A program made the position numbers and the translations under genes. Below, piece by piece: positions 10,583-18,413 of a stretch of DNA of 64,000 nt (positions are counted from its first letter, which is position 1; each line of letters opens with the position of its first letter). The DNA is from JADJOY01 sp016713535 [NCBI: Deltaproteobacteria bacterium]. Its GTDB lineage: Bacteria > JADJOY01. The notes under the pieces are model-generated. The model was not told the DNA's origin. It ran no database searches and worked only from the letters and a program-made list of their open reading frames with translations. Location of the stretch: assembly GCA_016713535.1 (NCBI GenBank), contig JADJOY010000029.1, positions 1 to 64,000 on the forward strand, written 5' to 3'.

Positions 10583-12916
10583 TCACGGTAGCCACGCCCA
10601 CAGCTCGGTGCGCACGTAGCCGAGGACGGCGCGAGCGAGGGCGTTGCCGAGGCGGTCGGGCGCCGTGTGGATGCGCGCGTCGCCGCTGAGGCCGGCGGCG
10701 AGGCGCTCTCGTGTGGTGTCCGCGAGCGCCACGGTCACGCGCACGCGCGCGGGGTCGTTCAGGGTGGCGGCGCGGCTGCTGCGCTCGACCGCGCGCGCGG
10801 TGCGGTAGCGCGGCGCGAAGATCCGGCCCTCGGGCTCGGCCGCCGCGGCGACCGCGACCACGCGTCCGCGCAGCGCGCGTCCGTCGAGGGCGTCGAGGCG
10901 CACCTCGGCCTCCATCCCGGGCTCGACGCGCACCGCCGCCTCCTCGCTGGCCGCGACCTCGACCCGCGGCGCCGCGTCGCTCTCGACCACCGCGATCAGG
11001 TCCCCCGCGCGCACGCTCTGGCCGGGCTGGGGGGTGACGATCGCGCTCGCCACGGTGCCGCCGAGCGGCGCCCGCAGCACCAGCAGGCCCGCGAGCGTCT
11101 CGAGCCGCTCGAGGCTCGCCTGCAGGCGCTCGACCTCGGCCTCCTGGGCGGCGATCTCCTCCGCGCGAGCACCGCCGCGCTCCCGGGCCAACGTCAGCTT
11201 CGCCACCTCCGCCGCGGCGGCGGCGCGGTCGCGCTGGTGGCGGGCGTCGTCGAGCGCCCGCGCGGTCGACGCCCGCGCTCCGCCCAGGCGCACCTCACGG
11301 GCGACCTCGGTGGTGGTGAGCGCGAGCTGGCTGCGCGCGCGCGACACGTTCGAGGCGGCGATCGCGAGGTCCTCGGCGCGGTTGCCGGCGCGCAGGCGGG
11401 CGAGCCGTGCGCCCTCGCGCTCGACCGCGGCGCGATTCTCGCCGAGGGCCCGGACGAGCTCGGCGCTCGCGAGCGTCACCACGCGGTCGCCTGCCACGAC
11501 GCGTGCGCCCGGGCCCGCGTCGACGCGCGCGACGACGCCGTCGACCCGCGCGCGCAGCCCCGCTTGCTCGGCCGGCACCACCTGGGCGCGGCCCGCCCCG
11601 TCGAGGGGGCGACGCCACGCCAGCCCCACCGCGGCGGTCACCACGAGCGCCGCCGCGAGGGTCGCGCGCGCGGGCCCCGCGCCGACGCGGGCGCGGAACC
11701 ACCGCCACGAGGCGCTCGCCCCGAGCCACGCGACGATCTCGCCACGGAAGCCCCACACCCCGATCGCGAGGCCGAGGAGCAATCCATTGGGGCCCATGAG
11801 ACTCTCGAGCCACCACGACCCGCCGACCACCAGCACCGCCGAGCCGAGCCACACGAAGACGTGGTAGCCGAGTCCGTAGGCGCGCAGCCAGAAACGCTCG
11901 CGTGGAGTGAGCGGCTCGGGCGACACGCGCCGCGCCAGCCAGGCGCCGGTCTCGGCCAGGGCGCGCTCGCGCAGTCGCCAGTCGCCGAGCCACGCGCACA
12001 GCAGCCGATAGCAGTCGAAGCGCAGGAAGATCATGGCGTGCAGCGCCATGTGCGCGAGCACCGCCGGCAGGATCAGGAGCCACACCGTGCTCAGGTCCGA
12101 GCGCGGGTTGGTCATGCCCCAGCCGATCGCCGCGATCCCGCCGATCGCGGTCTGACACCACAGGCCGGCGGTGAGCGTGGTCCACCGGGCGCGGCCACGT
12201 AGTCGCAGCGCGGACTCGCCGATCTCGCAGTGGACGAAGGGCGCGAGCCCCAGGATCCAGTGGACGCGGAAGCCGTTCACGCGTCCGCCGAACTTGCGGC
12301 ACGCCACCCCGATCGCCGCCTCGCGCGGCAGGTTGACGAGGAAGAAGGTCTTGGCGAGCGAGAGCGCGGCGAGCAGCACGATCGGCAGCTCGTCGACGAG
12401 GCGGTCGAGCTGGCCGAGGTAGCGATCCCAGCCGTTCACGATCGTCGCGGTGCCGGTCACCGCGAGCACGGTGATCATCACCACGCTCGCCGGGTGGAAG
12501 GCCCAGCGGAACGCGGCTGCACCGAGGTCGAAGAGGGTGTTGAGGGAGCGCGCCGGGTCCGCGTCGGGGAGGTCGGGGTCGGGCTCGGGGCGCGGCTCGA
12601 GGGCGGGTGGACTCCTCGCGCCCCCGGGCTCGTCGAGGAGGCCGAAGCGCCGCAACTGCTCGACGAACTCGAGCACCGTCTCGGGAGTCACGGCCATGCC
12701 GCGGCGCGTGAGCGCGGCCGCCACTTCGCCGGGCGTGATGGACTTCGGCACCAGCGCCACCAGCGCGCGCTCGGTGGGGCCGAGGGCGAACGAGTGCCCG
12801 GTGCGCGGATCGCGGATCAGGAACGACCCCGTCCCGACGCGGAGAACCTCCACGTCGGGACGGAGCCGCGGCGCGGCCGGGGCGGTGTTGGGCTCGTCCC
12901 CGGCGGTGACGCTCAC
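10583..12916 (-). CDS. PqqD-like / degenerate M50 membrane / HlyD adaptor fusion protein
   Basis: 777-residue polytopic protein built of three parts. Residues about 18-95 resemble a PqqD-type peptide-binding fold (DVEVLRVGTGSFLIRDPRTG). Residues about 130-430 form a site-2-protease-like membrane block. Residues about 440-777 form a HlyD-type periplasmic adaptor with lipoyl-like halves (VVPAEQAGLRARVDGVVARV and LRAPLGGTVASAIV) around a long coiled coil. Such fusions accompany export of ribosomal peptides or bacteriocins. The protease motif HExxH that should precede RRFGG is replaced by REAAI before CRKFGGRV, so the M50 part is probably inactive and serves as a transport scaffold. GTG start at 12916 overlaps the preceding small gene (GTGA), so the two are coupled. 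No ABC transporter gene is adjacent. Confidence 0.7.
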   Translation of the reverse strand: MSVTAGDEPNTAPAAPRLRPDVEVLRVGTGSFLIRDPRTGHSFALGPTERALVALVPKSITPGEVAAALTRRGMAVTPETVLEFVEQLRRFGLLDEPGGARSPPALEPRPEPDPDLPDADPARSLNTLFDLGAAAFRWAFHPASVVMITVLAVTGTATIVNGWDRYLGQLDRLVDELPIVLLAALSLAKTFFLVNLPREAAIGVACRKFGGRVNGFRVHWILGLAPFVHCEIGESALRLRGRARWTTLTAGLWCQTAIGGIAAIGWGMTNPRSDLSTVWLLILPAVLAHMALHAMIFLRFDCYRLLCAWLGDWRLRERALAETGAWLARRVSPEPLTPRERFWLRAYGLGYHVFVWLGSAVLVVGGSWWLESLMGPNGLLLGLAIGVWGFRGEIVAWLGASASWRWFRARVGAGPARATLAAALVVTAAVGLAWRRPLDGAGRAQVVPAEQAGLRARVDGVVARVDAGPGARVVAGDRVVTLASAELVRALGENRAAVEREGARLARLRAGNRAEDLAIAASNVSRARSQLALTTTEVAREVRLGGARASTARALDDARHQRDRAAAAAEVAKLTLARERGGARAEEIAAQEAEVERLQASLERLETLAGLLVLRAPLGGTVASAIVTPQPGQSVRAGDLIAVVESDAAPRVEVAASEEAAVRVEPGMEAEVRLDALDGRALRGRVVAVAAAAEPEGRIFAPRYRTARAVERSSRAATLNDPARVRVTVALADTTRERLAAGLSGDARIHTAPDRLGNALARAVLGYVRTELWAWLP

Positions 12917-13086
12917 GTGTCGCCGCCGACGAGCAGCTTGGCGAGCTCGCCCAAGAGCGCGACGGTGACGGTTGCGCCGATCAGCAGCCCCCCGATCCGC
13001 CAGATCAGGTGCGTCGCGGGGGTGGGCGGGCGGTCGTCGGCGAGAGCGGGAATCGTGGGCGGAGCGTCGTTGTCCTGGGGAATCAT
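12913..13086 (-). CDS. Small single-span membrane peptide (57 aa)
   Basis: Reads MIPQDNDAPPTIPALADD, then one transmembrane helix (LIWRIGGLLIGATVTVALLG) and a short tail ending GGDT. The start is backed by GGAGG about 7 bases upstream on the minus strand. Its stop overlaps the start of the PqqD/M50/HlyD fusion gene (GTGA). It could be a membrane subunit, or a precursor peptide handled by the downstream fusion protein; the latter is speculative. No relative recognised. Confidence 0.55.
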   Translation of the reverse strand: MIPQDNDAPPTIPALADDRPPTPATHLIWRIGGLLIGATVTVALLGELAKLLVGGDT

Positions 13087-13219
13087 GGGTGGAGCCTCCG
13101 GTGAGACGAGGGAGTGCCGCGCGCCCGGCGCCGCGGCGATCGCTCCCGGAACGGGAAGGCGAGCGCCGGTGCGACGGCGGGCGTGCGAGGGGAGATCGTT
13201 CGCGACGAGCGGCGAGCGA

Positions 13220-13621
13220 TCAGACCGGAGGTGCGCGCGGAGAGGCGCTCGACCAGCGCGACGCGACGAGGCGCGTGGGCTCGGTCGAGGACGGCGCGGC
13301 GGCGGTGAGCCACGAGACGGCGATGTCACCAGGGCGGGCAGGGAGCGCCGCGGCGGCGACCTCGGACGCGCCGCGCGAGCGCGCCGCGCGCATCGCCTCG
13401 CACGCTGCGGCGGTCGAGGCGCCCGCCGACCACGCGACGAGGTCGGCGTCGACGCGGCCGAGCTGCCAGCGGCTCGCGGCGCTCGAAGCGGGTCGCCACA
13501 CGTCCGCCGCCGCGGGTCGCGGCGCGAGCGCGGCGGTGCTGACGATCACCAGCCACAGCGCCGCGACCTGCGCGAACGGCGCGGGGCGGGGGCGGCGCTG
13601 GGGCTGGATCCGGAAGGTCAT
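13220..13621 (-). CDS. Small secreted protein, unknown family
   Basis: 133-residue open frame with a credible Sec signal peptide: basic MTFRIQPQRRPRPAP, hydrophobic VAALWLVIVSTAALA, cleavage near RPAAA-DVW. The mature part is Ala/Arg-rich with a few conserved-looking stretches (RWQLGRVDADLVAWSAG). The C-terminus is uncertain because a neighbouring frame is also open from about 13310 down to 13083, so a frameshift is possible. It lies just upstream of the small membrane peptide and the PqqD/HlyD fusion on the same strand and could be their partner. No function assigned. Confidence 0.4.
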   Translation of the reverse strand: MTFRIQPQRRPRPAPFAQVAALWLVIVSTAALAPRPAAADVWRPASSAASRWQLGRVDADLVAWSAGASTAAACEAMRAARSRGASEVAAAALPARPGDIAVSWLTAAAPSSTEPTRLVASRWSSASPRAPPV

Positions 13622-13731
13622 GGCGGTGAGCGGCGCGTTCGACGGTAACCGTCCGCCGCCGAGCTCGCCAGCGCGAGGCGGCCGCGGAGCGCCGGCGCGC
13701 AACGGCCGGCGGGAGGGCGAGGCGGCGTCGT

Positions 13732-14481
13732 TCAGCCGGCGGCGATCGCGTTCAGGATCGCGGCGAGCTCGGCGGGCGCCGTGACCGCGGGGACGTGGCC
13801 GGTGCTCATACGCACCACGGCGGGCGCCGCCGGCAATCGACCGATCATCTCTTCCTGCATCGCGGGCGCGACGGGGCGGTCGCGCTCGGTGAGCACGTAC
13901 GTCACCGGCACGTGCGCTGCCTTCGACCAGAACACCGGCTGGAAGTAGTGGTGGACGGTGTCGGGCACGGACACCGCTGGGTCGGTGAGGAACGCGAGCG
14001 CTGCGTCGTCGAGGGGGTCGCCGCCGTACACGGTGCGGTATTGCTCGGGATCGTCGGGAGCGCCCGGCAGCGTGATCGAGCTCCCGCTCTCGCGCGCGGC
14101 CTGCACCGCGAACACCAGCCCGTCGCGGTGCTTGGGCTTCATGCAGTCGATCCCCGCGCCGCCCTCGGGTGGGATGAGCGCGGCGTTGAGGACGATGTGC
14201 GCGACGCGCGCTCCGCTCGCCTCGAGGCGCTCGACGAGACCGGGCACGACGAGCCCGCCGCTCGAGTGGGCCACGATCACGAGCGGGCCTCCGAGGTCCG
14301 CGGCCTCCACGTCCTCGGCCACCGACTCGACCTCGTCCTCGATCGACAACGTCGGGAGATCGGCGGGCTTGCCGGCGCGTCCCGGCAGGTCGACTGCGAG
14401 CGCGCGGCGGTCGAGCAGCGGAACGAGCCTCTGCCAGAAGCGCCCGCTGGAGCCGCCGCCGTGGATGAGCACGTAGGTCAT
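13732..14481 (-). CDS. Alpha/beta-hydrolase fold esterase
   Basis: 249-residue serine hydrolase, probably cytoplasmic since no signal peptide is seen. MTYVLIHGGGSSGRFW contains the oxyanion-hole HGGG segment. The nucleophile elbow is AHSSGG, the acid is probably Asp in TERDRPV, and the histidine is in STGHVPAV near the C-terminus. This matches the salicylate-esterase/pyrethroid-hydrolase-like subgroup (methyl-esterase type), though the substrate cannot be fixed. The gene is intact. The downstream gene on the same strand is about 110 bases away. Confidence 0.75.
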   Translation of the reverse strand: MTYVLIHGGGSSGRFWQRLVPLLDRRALAVDLPGRAGKPADLPTLSIEDEVESVAEDVEAADLGGPLVIVAHSSGGLVVPGLVERLEASGARVAHIVLNAALIPPEGGAGIDCMKPKHRDGLVFAVQAARESGSSITLPGAPDDPEQYRTVYGGDPLDDAALAFLTDPAVSVPDTVHHYFQPVFWSKAAHVPVTYVLTERDRPVAPAMQEEMIGRLPAAPAVVRMSTGHVPAVTAPAELAAILNAIAAG

Positions 14482-14516
14482 GAGAGCCCTCGCCGGAAAC
14501 GCATGGAGCGGGCGTT

Positions 14517-16179
14517 TTATCCGACGCCTACTCGATGCGAAACCACGTCGTCGGCGGCGCCGGGCGCGCCGGCCGGGGCCGCGCTCGCGAGCGCGAAGAG
14601 CCCCACCTTGGCGCCGATCCAGCGGCCCGGGATCGCGTCGAAGGGCTCGCCGAGCGCCGTGAACGCGCCGCCCGCGCCGACGCTGCCGAGGACGCAGCGC
14701 GCGTACGAGTCGACCTCGATGCGCAGCCGCACCGTCGCGCCGTCGCTCGGCGCGACCGCCTCGACGTTCTCGTGACCGCCCGAGGATGCGTTCGGGCAGC
14801 TCGCCTTCACGAGCTGGAAGCCCGAAGACGTGCGCTCGATCGCGACGTACGAGTAGGCCTGGCCCATCATCACCAGCCCCGCGCGGTCGCCGACCGCGAG
14901 CCCGCTCCCGTCGAGCTCGGCGGTCACGGTGAACGCGGGCGCGGGCAGCTTCTGGAGGAGGAGGTTCGGTACCGTCCACAGGTTGCGCGCGCCCGCGGGA
15001 GCGGCGAGCGCGGCGAGACGCAGGCGCCCGCGACGCGCGCCGAGCGAGTACCACCCGTCACGGGGATTGGCCGGCCACTGCCACTGGAGGCCGAGCGCGG
15101 GTGACTCGAACTCGTCGCTGGTCGCCGGCACCACGACGGGCGCGCGACCGGCGCCACCCACGTCCGGCTTGGGGTGTTCGCTCACCGGCTCGCCGACCCC
15201 GTCGCCGTCGAGGTCGACTCCCATGAGCGGCCAGCCGTCGCTCCACGTCACCGGCTCCAGGTGGACGACGCGCCCGTACGGCCCGCGATCCTGGAAGTGC
15301 ATGAACCAGCTCTCGTCGCTCTCGAGCTCGACGAGACCGCCCTGGTGCGGACCGTTGATCGGGGTCGAGCCGCGCTCGAGCACGCGCTTCGCCTCGTAAG
15401 GTCCGAGCGGCGAGCGCGCGCGCAGCGCGAGCTGCCAGCCGTCGGGCACGCCGCCCGCCGGCGCCAGGATGTAGTACCAGCCGTCGCGCTTCATCATCTT
15501 CGGGCCCTCGATGTAGGGCGCGACGAAGTCGTGGCCGTCGAAGGCGATCTGGCCGTCGTCGAGGAGCCGCGTGCCATCCGAGCTCATCGGGTGGATCGTG
15601 AGCTGGTGGGCGACGCCTGCGCGGCTGAACGCGAACGCGTGGACGAGGTACGCCTGGCCGTCGTCGTCCCAGAACGGGCACGGGTCGATCCAGCCCTGCG
15701 CCGCGGCGACCAAGTGGATCGGCTCCCACGGGCCGGCCGGGTCGCGCGCCTTCGTCATAGATCCCGGCGTCCGGGTCGCCGAAGAAGATCCAGAACCAGC
15801 CGTCGTGGTACCGCAACGACGGCGCCCACACGCCCTCGCCGGGAAGGACCTCGTCGAAGCGTGGCGAGGGCAAGCGCGGCAGGGCGTGCCCCGCGAGCGT
15901 CCAGCTCACCAGGTCGCGCGAGTGGAGGATCGGAAGCCCGGGCACCACGTTGAAGCTCGACGCCGTGAGCCAGAAGTCGTCGCCGACCCGGATCACGTCG
16001 GGATCCGAGTAGTCGGCGAAGAGCACCGGGTTCGCGTAGCGACCGTCGCCGCGGTCGGGGACCCACGGCGCGGTGAGCGCGGCGTCTCCGCCGCCACCGT
16101 CACGACACCCGGCCAACGTGAGGACGGCGTGGAGCGCGGCCGCGAGTGCCGCGCGTCGGGCCGCGCGCGCCGCCGTCAT
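14517..16179 (-). CDS. Glycoside hydrolase family 43 lipoprotein (beta-xylosidase/arabinofuranosidase type; frameshifted)
   Basis: Exported five-bladed propeller glycosidase acting on arabinose- or xylose-containing polysaccharides. The signal peptide ends at lipobox LAGC. GH43 landmarks: YSDPDVIRVGDDFW with the catalytic-base Asp, GWIDPCPFWDDDGQAYLVHA with the pKa-tuning Asp, and IEGPKM with the general-acid Glu. The C-terminal half is the concanavalin-like domain usual for this subgroup. An indel near 15757 splits the propeller. The very end may also be shifted: an alternative frame ends TTWFRIE with its stop at 14528-14530, which looks more like relatives. The start ATG overlaps the stop of the upstream lipoprotein gene (ATGA), so the two are cotranslated. 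Confidence 0.85.
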
Positions 16180-18182
16180 CCCGGAGCGGAGCCGACGACG
16201 CGCCGCTCGGGCTTCGCGAAGTCGAGGATCAGCTTCTCGCCGCCGCGCTCGATCTCCGCTCTCGGCTCGCCGAACGGCGTGGTCGCGTAGCGATTCTCCC
16301 AGCGCGGGTAGGGGCCGATGTCCACGGCCGTGCCGTCGACCGTCATGGGGCCCGTCCAGCCCACCTCGACGCGGCCCGCGCTCGGCGAGTCGTAGACCAC
16401 GCTCTCGCCGATCGTGACCCGGGCCGCGGTGATCGCCGCCACGAAGTCGGCGAACGAGCCCGAGGATTCGGCGTCGCCGAGCTCGATCAGCCACACGTTC
16501 TCTTTGGCGTCGGCGATCAGCTCGAAGTCGTTGTCCTCGGCCCAGCGCGTCGGGTGCTGCGAGTAGAGCGCCACGTAGCTCGAGCCCTTGCGGCCGATCA
16601 CCCAGCCATCGCGCTCGGCGACCTCGTCGAACGACGCGCGCCGGAAGTACGCGTGCGAGAAGTCGCTGAAGAGGACCTGGTCGAGGATCGGGATCTTCGG
16701 GCGGCGGTACTGGATCACGCCGACGTTGCGATGGAGGGTGGCGCGCGGCACGAAGCCGCCGGTCCAGGCGCCCGCGGCGTAGCCCCCCTCGGAGCCGCCC
16801 GGGTAGGTGGTGAAGACGTAGGCCTGCGCGTCCAGCGTCGCCTGCCAGATGTGGATCTGGCCGGTCCAGCTTCCGGGCTTCCAGTCCTGCGCTCCCGAGA
16901 GCTGATAGTGCGGCGTCCGGTACGTGTAGGTGTTGGCGTTCTCGAGGACGAGTCCGCGGCTCATCGGAGCGAGCGCACTCGCCACCTCCTCGAGCAGCGG
17001 GCTCCCCACGAACGGCTTCAGGAACCCGAGGCCGTCCCATGGCGGGCCACCGTTCCATAGATCGTAGGTGTCGATGAGGTCGAAGCTCCCCTCGACCACC
17101 GGCGGTGCCACGTAGCCCGTGAGCCCCCACCAGTACATGACGTCGCGCAGGTCCTCGTAGCCGATGCCGTATCCGGGGCCTTCCTCGAGGGTGATGTTGT
17201 CGCGTTGGCGATGCTCGAAGGACGGCTCGGCCTCCGCGGCGATCGCCTCGAGGATCGCGGGCGGCGCGTAGCGCTCGCTGGTGGCGAGCTCGGTGGCGGC
17301 GAAGTCACCGGCGTCGAGCTCGTCGATCGAGCCGGGAGCCGCGAGGCCGAGGAGCAAGTACGTGGCCTCGCGCGTCGAGTCGTTGAGGCCGCCGAGCAGC
17401 TTGCTGTCGTAGGTGCGGCCGTGGGTGGTGGCGAAGAGGCCGCGGTAGGAGTTGGTCGCGAGGGTGAAGGCCATCGAGTCGACGAGCATGGCCGCGCGCA
17501 CGCGGATGCCGTCGTCCTCGGCGAGCTCGGCGAGGTTCACGAGCCCGCCCAGATCCTCGACCCAGTAGACGTTCGAGTGCCACTCGGAGAACCCGAAGCG
17601 GCCGCGGGTGTCGAGCCAGCGGTCGAGGAGCTCGGTGGCATGGGCCACGTGATCGCGACCGGTCATCCCCGAGTTGCCGAAGGTGTCGTCGGGGAGGAGC
17701 TGGCCGGCGAGGAGCTCGGCGGTGTGGAAGAGGATCTGGTGGTTCTCCGACCACCACACCAGGTCGTCCGAGCCGGGCTCGTCGAGCCAGTACTTGAAGC
17801 CGAGCAGCGTCTTCTCGATGTCGGCGCGCAGGTCGTCGGGGAGGCTCGGCGTGCGGCGATCGAAGTAGACGACCCTGAGCAGCGGCTGGATGTGGAAGTC
17901 CACCGAGCCGTGGCGCGAGTCGAGCTCCGCGAGGATCTCGCGGATCTCCTCGACGTGATAGTCACGCTGACCGGCGTATGCCGTACACGCCTGCGCGTAG
18001 ATCGAGCCCTGGGTGGCGTCGGTGCGGTCGAGGCAGTGCTCGAGGTAGGCCGAGGTGCGCGCCGCGTAGGCGGCGCTCGGCGCGAGGTCGGTGGTCGAGG
18101 ACCCGCCGCTCGAGCCGCCGCACGCGGTGACGAGGAGGATCGGCGAGAGGAGCGTGCGCGAGGCGAGCGAGAGGCGGATCAT
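16176..18182 (-). CDS. Large lipoprotein, possible polysaccharide-degrading enzyme
   Basis: 668-residue intact protein with a lipoprotein signal (LSPILLVTACGG) and a Ser/Gly-rich linker. The first 400 residues are rich in long helices with aromatic-acidic surfaces (WWSENHQILFHTAELLAG, FGFSEWHSNVYWVEDL). The last 250 look beta-rich. That helical-toroid plus beta-sandwich layout is common to polysaccharide lyases and heparinase-like enzymes, but I do not recognise a specific family. Coupling through a 4-base overlap to a GH43 gene supports a role in carbohydrate breakdown at the cell surface; this part is inference. Confidence 0.6.
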   Translation of the reverse strand: MIRLSLASRTLLSPILLVTACGGSSGGSSTTDLAPSAAYAARTSAYLEHCLDRTDATQGSIYAQACTAYAGQRDYHVEEIREILAELDSRHGSVDFHIQPLLRVVYFDRRTPSLPDDLRADIEKTLLGFKYWLDEPGSDDLVWWSENHQILFHTAELLAGQLLPDDTFGNSGMTGRDHVAHATELLDRWLDTRGRFGFSEWHSNVYWVEDLGGLVNLAELAEDDGIRVRAAMLVDSMAFTLATNSYRGLFATTHGRTYDSKLLGGLNDSTREATYLLLGLAAPGSIDELDAGDFAATELATSERYAPPAILEAIAAEAEPSFEHRQRDNITLEEGPGYGIGYEDLRDVMYWWGLTGYVAPPVVEGSFDLIDTYDLWNGGPPWDGLGFLKPFVGSPLLEEVASALAPMSRGLVLENANTYTYRTPHYQLSGAQDWKPGSWTGQIHIWQATLDAQAYVFTTYPGGSEGGYAAGAWTGGFVPRATLHRNVGVIQYRRPKIPILDQVLFSDFSHAYFRRASFDEVAERDGWVIGRKGSSYVALYSQHPTRWAEDNDFELIADAKENVWLIELGDAESSGSFADFVAAITAARVTIGESVVYDSPSAGRVEVGWTGPMTVDGTAVDIGPYPRWENRYATTPFGEPRAEIERGGEKLILDFAKPERRVVGSAPG

Positions 18183-18239
18183 GAACTCGGGTCCGATGTG
18201 CGCGGTGGGTTGGATGGCAATGGGCTCTCCGATCCTACC

Positions 18240-18412
18240 GCGTCACGGGTGGAGGGCGCGGCGCCGGCTGCGCCCAGCAGCCACGTCCCCCGCGAGCGCG
18301 CGGCCGCGACGGAGCGCGGCCCTCCAGGCGGTCGGTGCCGATGTGGAGGGCACGGGGCCTTCGGCCCCTGGTCCCTCGCCGCCGCCGCCGCGAGCCACGA
18401 CGTCGGGGGGGC
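18240..18412. repeat. Intergenic hairpin repeats with GGAGGGC/GCCCTCC ends
   Basis: The 231 bases between two minus-strand genes hold no gene. They contain dyads bounded by TGGAGGGC and GCCCTCCA, followed by GGGGCC-TTC-GGCCCC. Similar hairpins occur at 30607-30630 and about 46625-46715, suggesting a dispersed palindromic element. They may also serve as transcription stops. Confidence 0.5.
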
Positions 18413-18413
18413 G

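Noticed and set aside
10583-12916. Active site-2 protease
   Set aside because: The required HExxH reads REAAI before the CRKFGG segment, so proteolysis is not supported.
13083-13313. Additional small basic gene on the minus strand
   Set aside because: Arg/Pro/Ala-rich frame without ribosome site; more likely the shifted tail of the secreted protein gene or non-coding.
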